From positions 3,162,001-3,226,000 of the forward strand of contig NC_062252.1 of the NCBI RefSeq assembly GCF_905475465.1: DNA of 64,000 bases, given 5' to 3'. Below are positions 59,501 through 64,000 of the stretch, piece by piece; the first letter of the stretch is position 1, and each line of letters starts with the position of its first letter. A model generated the notes under the pieces. That model was not told the origin of the DNA. It made no database searches and saw nothing but the letters and a program-made list of their open reading frames with translations. A program made the translations under genes and the position numbers. This stretch comes from Pieris napi (Eukaryota > Arthropoda > Insecta > Lepidoptera > Pieridae).

Positions 59501-62159
59501 ATGTCCTCTAAATATTGACCCCATATGTGGAACTGATGGAAAAACCTATTCTAATCAATGTGATCTTGATTGTAAAAATAAAAAAGATAAATCTAACATA
59601 AAAGTAGCATATAAAGGAGAATGTTCTGATGTATGTGCTTGTCCAAAAAACTATGATCCTATATGTGGAACTGATGGAAAAACTTACTCTAATCAATGTG
59701 ATCTTGATTGTAAAAATAAAAAAGAAAAATGTTACATAAAAGTAGCATATAAAGGAGAATGTTCCGATGTATGTGCATGTCCATTGAACTATGACCCTAT
59801 ATGTGGAACTGATGGAAAAACCTATTCTAATCAATGTGATCTTGATTGTGAAAATAATAAGCGAAAGAAAAATAACCAATCTATTATCCATCTAGCTTAT
59901 AAAGGGGAGTGTGAGGACGGTTGTTTCTGTATAGAAGTTTATCAACCAGTGTGTGGCAGCGACGGCAAAACTTATGGAAATAGCTGTAAGCTGGGGTGTA
60001 AAAATAAAGAACTAGAAAGAAACAATCAAACTACTATACGCCAAGTTTATGAAGGAGAGTGTGACGAAGGTTGTTTCTGTATAGAAGTTTATCAACCAGT
60101 GTGTGGCAGCGACGGCAAAACTTATGGAAATAGCTGTAAGTTGGGGTGTAAAAATAAAGAACTAGAAAGAAACAATCAAACTACTATACGCCAAGTTTAT
60201 GAAGGAGAGTGTGACGAAGGTTGTTTCTGTATAGAAGTTTATCAACCAGTGTGTGGCAGCGACGGCAAAACTTATGGAAATAGCTGTAAGCTGGGGTGTA
60301 AAAATAAAGAACTAGAAAGAAACAATCAAACTACGATACGCCAAGTTTATGAAGGAGAGTGCGACGAAGGTTGTTTCTGTATAGAAGTTTATCAACCAGT
60401 GTGTGGCAGCGACGGCAAAACTTATGGAAATAGCTGTAAGTTGGGGTGTAAAAATAAAGAACTAGAAAGAAACAATCAAACTACTATACGCCAAGTTTAT
60501 GAAGGAGAGTGTGACGAAGGTTGTTTCTGTATAGAAGTTTATCAACCAGTGTGTGGCAGCGACGGCAAAACTTATGGAAATAGCTGTAAGCTGGGGTGTA
60601 AAAATAAAGAACTAGAAAGAAACAATCAAACTACGATACGCCAAGTTTATGAAGGAGAGTGCGACGAAGGTTGCTTCTGTATAGCAGTTTATCAACCGGT
60701 GTGTGGCAGCGACGGCAAAACTTATGGAAATAGCTGTAAGCTGGGGTGTAAAAATAAAGAACTAGAAAGAAACAATCAAACTACGATACGCCAAGTTTAT
60801 GAAGGAGAGTGCGACGAAGGTTGTTTCTGTATAGAAGTTTATCAACCAGTGTGTGGCAGCGACGGCAAAACTTATGGAAATAGCTGTAAGTTGGGGTGTA
60901 AAAATAAAGAACTAGAAAGAAACAATCAAACTACTATACGCCAAGTTTATGAAGGAGAGTGTGACGAAGGTTGTTTCTGTATAGAAGTTTATCAACCAGT
61001 GTGTGGCAGCGACGGCAAAACTTATGGAAATAGCTGTAAGCTGGGGTGTAAAAATAAAGAACTAGAAAGAAACAATCAAACTACGATACGCCAAGTTTAT
61101 GAAGGAGAGTGCGACGAAGGTTGCTTCTGTATAGCAGTTTATCAACCGGTGTGTGGCAGCGACGGCAAAACTTATGGAAATAGCTGTAAGCTGGGGTGTA
61201 AAAATAAAGAACTAGAAAGAAACAATCAAACTACGATACGCCAAGTTTATGAAGGAGAGTGCGACGAAGGTTGTTTCTGTATAGAAGTTTATCAACCAGT
61301 GTGTGGCAGCGACGGCAAAACTTATGGAAATAGCTGTAAGCTAGGATGCAGAAACAAAGAACTGGAAAAAAATCATCAGCCAACTATCTGCCAAATTCAT
61401 GAGGGAGCATGTGATGACGGATGCGATTGCAATGCTGCAGTTCAGCCGGTTTGTGGTAGCGATGGACAAACTTACATAAATGAATTTGAATTGTCTTGTG
61501 TAAGTAGAAATTTGGTTGAAAACGGTTTATCTCCTTTAACTGTTTTTAATCGAGACCTTTGCCAATACCCGTGTAGATGTTACAATAGTATCATTCCTGT
61601 TTGTGGAACCGATAACAAATCGTACCAGAATCTTTGCGTTCTACAATGCGCCAGTCGCAACAACCAAGAACTAAAAATCGGTTTGCAGTACAGAGGAGCA
61701 TGTCAGAGTTGTTCCTGCCCAAAAATATATGAACCAGTTTGTGGAAGTGACGGCAACACATATGATAACGAATGCAAACTAAACTGTGAAAGTAAGAGAG
61801 TTGAAAAATTGGGTCAACACTTATATGTCGCTTATAGAGGCGAATGTGAATGCTTTTGTCCTGATATCGACGATCCAGTTTGTGCAAGCGATGGAAACAC
61901 ATATGGTAACAAATGCGCCCTTGACTGCGAAAACAAAGTACGTAGTCGTCATAACGAAAAGCCTCTAACTATATCGTATCAAGGACAATGTCATGCATAC
62001 AATTATTTCAACTGCGATGCCTGTCCCCACCTGTTTCGCCCCGTATGCGGTGACAATGGCATCTCCTATTGGAACATTTGTTTCTTGTACTGCGACGCCG
62101 TTAATAATGTAAAAAATAAAAGATCACCAGTTAAGTTTTGTGATCTTGGCCCTTGTTAA
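50600..62159 (+). CDS. Giant secreted multi-Kazal protease inhibitor, about 78 domains, two 1-nt frameshifts (paralogue 2)
   Basis: Exon 1 is 50600-50615 (MKSIL plus one base), followed by an 81-bp phase-1 intron (GTGAGT...TTACAG) and exon 2, 50697-62159. Splicing builds the signal peptide MKSILYISALLFMSHPAWS. Exon 2 reads open to about 54402, shifts frame by loss of one T, reads open to about 57455, shifts again in the same way, then reads open to TAA at 62157-62159. Ignoring the two deletions gives about 3826 aa and, by my count, 78 Kazal domains of 46 or 50 residues joined by two- to four-residue linkers (SDxC, PDxC, DEGC). Taken literally the protein ends at 54520 with 1279 aa and 25 complete domains. 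P1 residues: 32 Ala, 15 Leu, 14 Thr, 8 Glu, 3 Phe and only 3 Lys/Arg. Domain 74 has Phe in place of C4 (61484-61486); several domains have a seventh Cys. Polyadenylation signals at 62289 and 62328. Whether the reading-frame breaks are real is undecided. Confidence 0.9.
51191..53080 (+). repeat. 13-domain (1890-bp) higher-order Kazal unit, ancestral copy
   Basis: Domains 4-16 of the giant gene run in the order CPCP, LCTADY, CPLN, CPFN, CMCTAI, CPTILL, CTADY, TCTADY, CPTILA, CTADY, TCTADY, CPLN, CPLN. Their sizes (eight of 50 and five of 46 residues) sum to 630 codons. The same order recurs exactly 1890 bp later. Confidence 0.93.
53081..56133 (+). repeat. 21-domain (3053-bp) higher-order Kazal unit, copy 1
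   Basis: It joins a 13-domain block (53081-54969, one base short) to an 8-domain block (54970-56133, 1164 bp). It covers domains 17-37. Repeated markers such as the CPFN domain recur at 3053-bp spacing in the next copy. Confidence 0.93.
54400..54406 (+). other. Frameshift 1 in the giant Kazal gene (loss of one T)
   Basis: GATATTGTTTATG stands where the intact equivalents at 52508 and 55560 read GATATTTGTTTATG. The frame shifts inside domain 26, just before its first cysteine, and a stop appears at 54518-54520. Confidence 0.93.
56134..58760 (+). repeat. 21-domain higher-order Kazal unit, copy 2 (incomplete)
   Basis: Domains 38-55 follow copy 1 at 3053-bp spacing with almost no differences wherever compared, including shared private variants (GTTAAC at about 54931 and 57984; GCTGGCGAAGG at about 55103 and 58156). 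Correspondence ends where domain 56 replaces the expected type. Confidence 0.92.
57452..57458 (+). other. Frameshift 2 in the giant Kazal gene (same one-base loss)
   Basis: The same GATATTGTTTATG variant, exactly 3053 bp after the first, in domain 47. The stop in the shifted frame is at 57571-57573. Confidence 0.93.
58323..59198 (+). repeat. 438-bp three-domain tandem duplication
   Basis: Domains 53-55 (58323-58760) are repeated as domains 56-58 (58761-59198). One visible difference is GCTAGC versus GCTAGT near 59033. Confidence 0.9.
59912..61411 (+). repeat. Ten 150-bp Kazal units (CFCIEV/CFCIAV array)
   Basis: Units start at 59912 and every 150 bp after that. All encode CFCI(E/A)VYQPVCGSDGKTYG. 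Only units 6 and 9 have Ala at P1. Silent markers (CTG/TTG, ACTAT/ACGAT, GTGAC/GCGAC) show that units 4-6 were copied as units 7-9. Unit 10 is diverged at its 3' end. Confidence 0.95.
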
Positions 62160-63379
62160 CTGCTTCTATTCAATCACGCAATCATTGATAATTGTTTAAC
62201 TACATAATTACTTTATTTAATCTAGTATAATAATTTGTATTGAGTTTCAAATTTAATGCGCAGTTAGGGCAATACATATTACGAAATCAATAAACAATAC
62301 TTAATGTTATGTAGAATTGTTGAAATCAATAAAATCATTTGTTTATTTATTTTCTATCTTTACTGTCTCTAGTATATTACCGAAGCGAAAGGAACGTCTT
62401 TTCCTTTCCTTAATCTATTCCTTTCCTTTCCTAATCTATTCCTTTATCTTTTCCTATATCTTAATCTACATATCGTTTAAATAAATAAGCTTATTACATT
62501 TAACTCTATTAGTCTATTTTATTTATTTCGAATTCTAGTTTAGTCACTTATCTATTATATAAGTCTTCCACTACGAATAATTTGTGAAATAACATTTATG
62601 AGAGCTATGCGCTGTAGTGTTGAAAAATCCCTATAATATTTAACTTGATATTAATTCAATATCAGTTTAAATTACGCAGTAAAATTATACATAAAAACGT
62701 TTAACATTTGATTACACTTATGCATACGGTAACTTTTATGCTCGCCTTACACTGAGTGTTGAGCGAGAAATAGTTGACCGGCGTCACGAGTATAGCGGAG
62801 TCCGTAATGGGTCCGTTCCGCTTGCAGTGGAAGGCGGGCATTATAATTTAAAACATCGTTAGTTAATCCCTTGTTATATCACTGTGATATTTTCTCTCAA
62901 TTAAACTGAACGTAATGAAAAAAAAGTTAATAAAGCTTTGGCTTTATTATTAATAGCGGAAAACTAAATACAAAAGGCCATAGACTACAGAAATGGTGCC
63001 CTAAAAATAATAATGGTATACTGCTTATAAATCAGTAGGTATTTGTCGTGGCATTTAATTCAGCAATAATTTAATTTTTTTCTTTGTTCGATATTCAAAT
63101 GTTACGAACCGTGATTTTATAAAATAAAATGCTTTAATTTTAACCATAAGAATATAGCAAGTGTAAATACATAAGCATCTAAAATTACACGAAAATGTTA
63201 AATACCTAGGCAAGAGCACACTGCACCGATATCCAAAAAAAATCCTAATTATATCATCAAATTCCTTAGATAAATAGGCATTTTATTCACTCTACAATAC
63301 CAATCAATAGAAATAAGATATTGTTATTTAATATTTTTAGTGCATTTCGGAGTCGAAATGTTATTAATTCTATTTTTGA
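62160..63379. other. 3' flank of the giant Kazal gene; no further gene
   Basis: Polyadenylation signals AATAAA at 62289 and 62328. A pyrimidine-rich short tandem repeat of CTATTCCTTTCCTTTCCT type lies at 62395-62460. 62745-62845 is locally GC-rich with an inverted pair (CTCGCCTTACACTGAG; TTGCAGTGGAAGGCGGG), perhaps a small MITE. The rest is empty. Confidence 0.45.
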
Positions 63380-63645
63380 AGATGCCTACGGCTTTGGACA
63401 TAATTTAAAAACAACATTCGAATAATAATAGAATTTATGTTACACTTAGTGTAAGAGAATAATAATAAATATTTGTTTATTTAATTTTTCAAATGTAAAC
63501 TGAACTTTATTGACTATAATGACTCCTTTTCCAGTCTTTGATTATTTAATTGTAATTAATTATTTGCATGCAATCAAAAACTATTTTAATAATGCCAAAG
63601 AAGTATACGCGCGTACATAAGTACACGCACCCTTTTTTGTGACTG
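63380..63645. repeat. Dispersed repeat, uninterrupted copy of 5175-5830
   Basis: In reverse complement it matches 5626-5830 and 5175-5235 without the MITE. The junction reads CTATTTTAATAATGCC. Confidence 0.75.
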
Positions 63646-63796
63646 AGTGATCGAGTATAATGTGTAACTACATGTAAGGTCTCAGGAGCTCAATCTCTGC
63701 AACTCTGCGTAAGGTGTGTTCATAAGCCAATCCTTTAAGCCTTTATTTTTAATTGTGGACGGGTAGATATTAAGCAGTCTATTTAATTTATAATGA

Positions 63797-64000
63797 GCAG
63801 TGTTCAGCGTGCGACTCTCATCCCTGAGGTCGTAGGTTCGATCCTCGGCTGTGTACCAATGGACTTTCTTTCTATGTGCGCATTTACATTCGCTCAAACG
63901 GTGAAGGTAAACATCGTGAGGAAACCGCCTTGCCTTAGACCCAAAACGTCGACGGCGTGCTTCAGGCACAGAAGGCTGCTAACCTACTTGCCTATTAAAT
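63797..64000 (+). mobile_element. SINE family A, cut by the window end
   Basis: The head is AGTGTTCAGCGTGCGACTCT with box B GGTTCGATCCTC, then GTCGACGGCGTGCTTCAGGC. It continues beyond the window. Confidence 0.8.

Noticed and set aside
51036..59891. Many reverse-strand open frames of 60-127 codons across the Kazal array
   Set aside because: They recur at exactly the repeat spacings and are shadows of the sense codons. They have no signal, domain or splice context of their own.

Overview
This 64 kb window looks like nuclear DNA from a lepidopteran (butterfly or moth). The reasons are AT-rich sequence, small introns with GT/AG ends, an initiator tRNA-Met of eukaryotic type, and a dense mix of tRNA-derived SINEs, LINE 3' tails, Helitrons with CTAG ends and many short inverted-repeat transposons. 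The species cannot be named from the sequence.

Layout. 1-29.7 kb is intergenic and transposon-rich. Its only host gene is a 72-nt initiator tRNA-Met (9349-9420). It also holds a 77-bp minisatellite, several MITEs flanked by TTA duplications, and a decayed Harbinger-type element that keeps pieces of both of its genes (24685-26154). 29.7-41.3 kb holds a ten-exon pickpocket-type DEG/ENaC sodium channel on the + strand. None of its exons is long, so it is easily missed; when the exons are spliced they join in phase to 465 codons and cover the HG motif, TM1, the cysteine-rich ectodomain and TM2 with its GxS filter. Its introns are full of transposons, and two of its 3' splice sites abut the T-tract end of the same MITE family. 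41.3-46.5 kb is transposon and SINE sequence with one possible orphan promoter. 46.5-62.2 kb holds two tandem, co-oriented secreted Kazal-type protease inhibitor genes with the same architecture: a tiny signal-peptide exon, a short phase-1 intron and one giant exon. The first has 14 Kazal domains, seven of them with Lys at P1. The second has about 78 Kazal domains in nested higher-order tandem duplications. 62.2-64 kb returns to repeats.

The most notable system is the giant Kazal gene. It grew by duplication of 13-domain and 21-domain blocks and by a separate ten-unit array of 150 bp. Its P1 residues are mostly Ala, Leu, Thr and Glu, and only 3 of 78 are basic. Two identical one-base deletions sit at equivalent points of the two 3053-bp copies. 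They either truncate the protein or are sequence/assembly errors. The neighbouring gene is biased to Lys P1, which suggests (inference) that the pair covers different protease classes, perhaps in silk, cuticle, gut or haemolymph.
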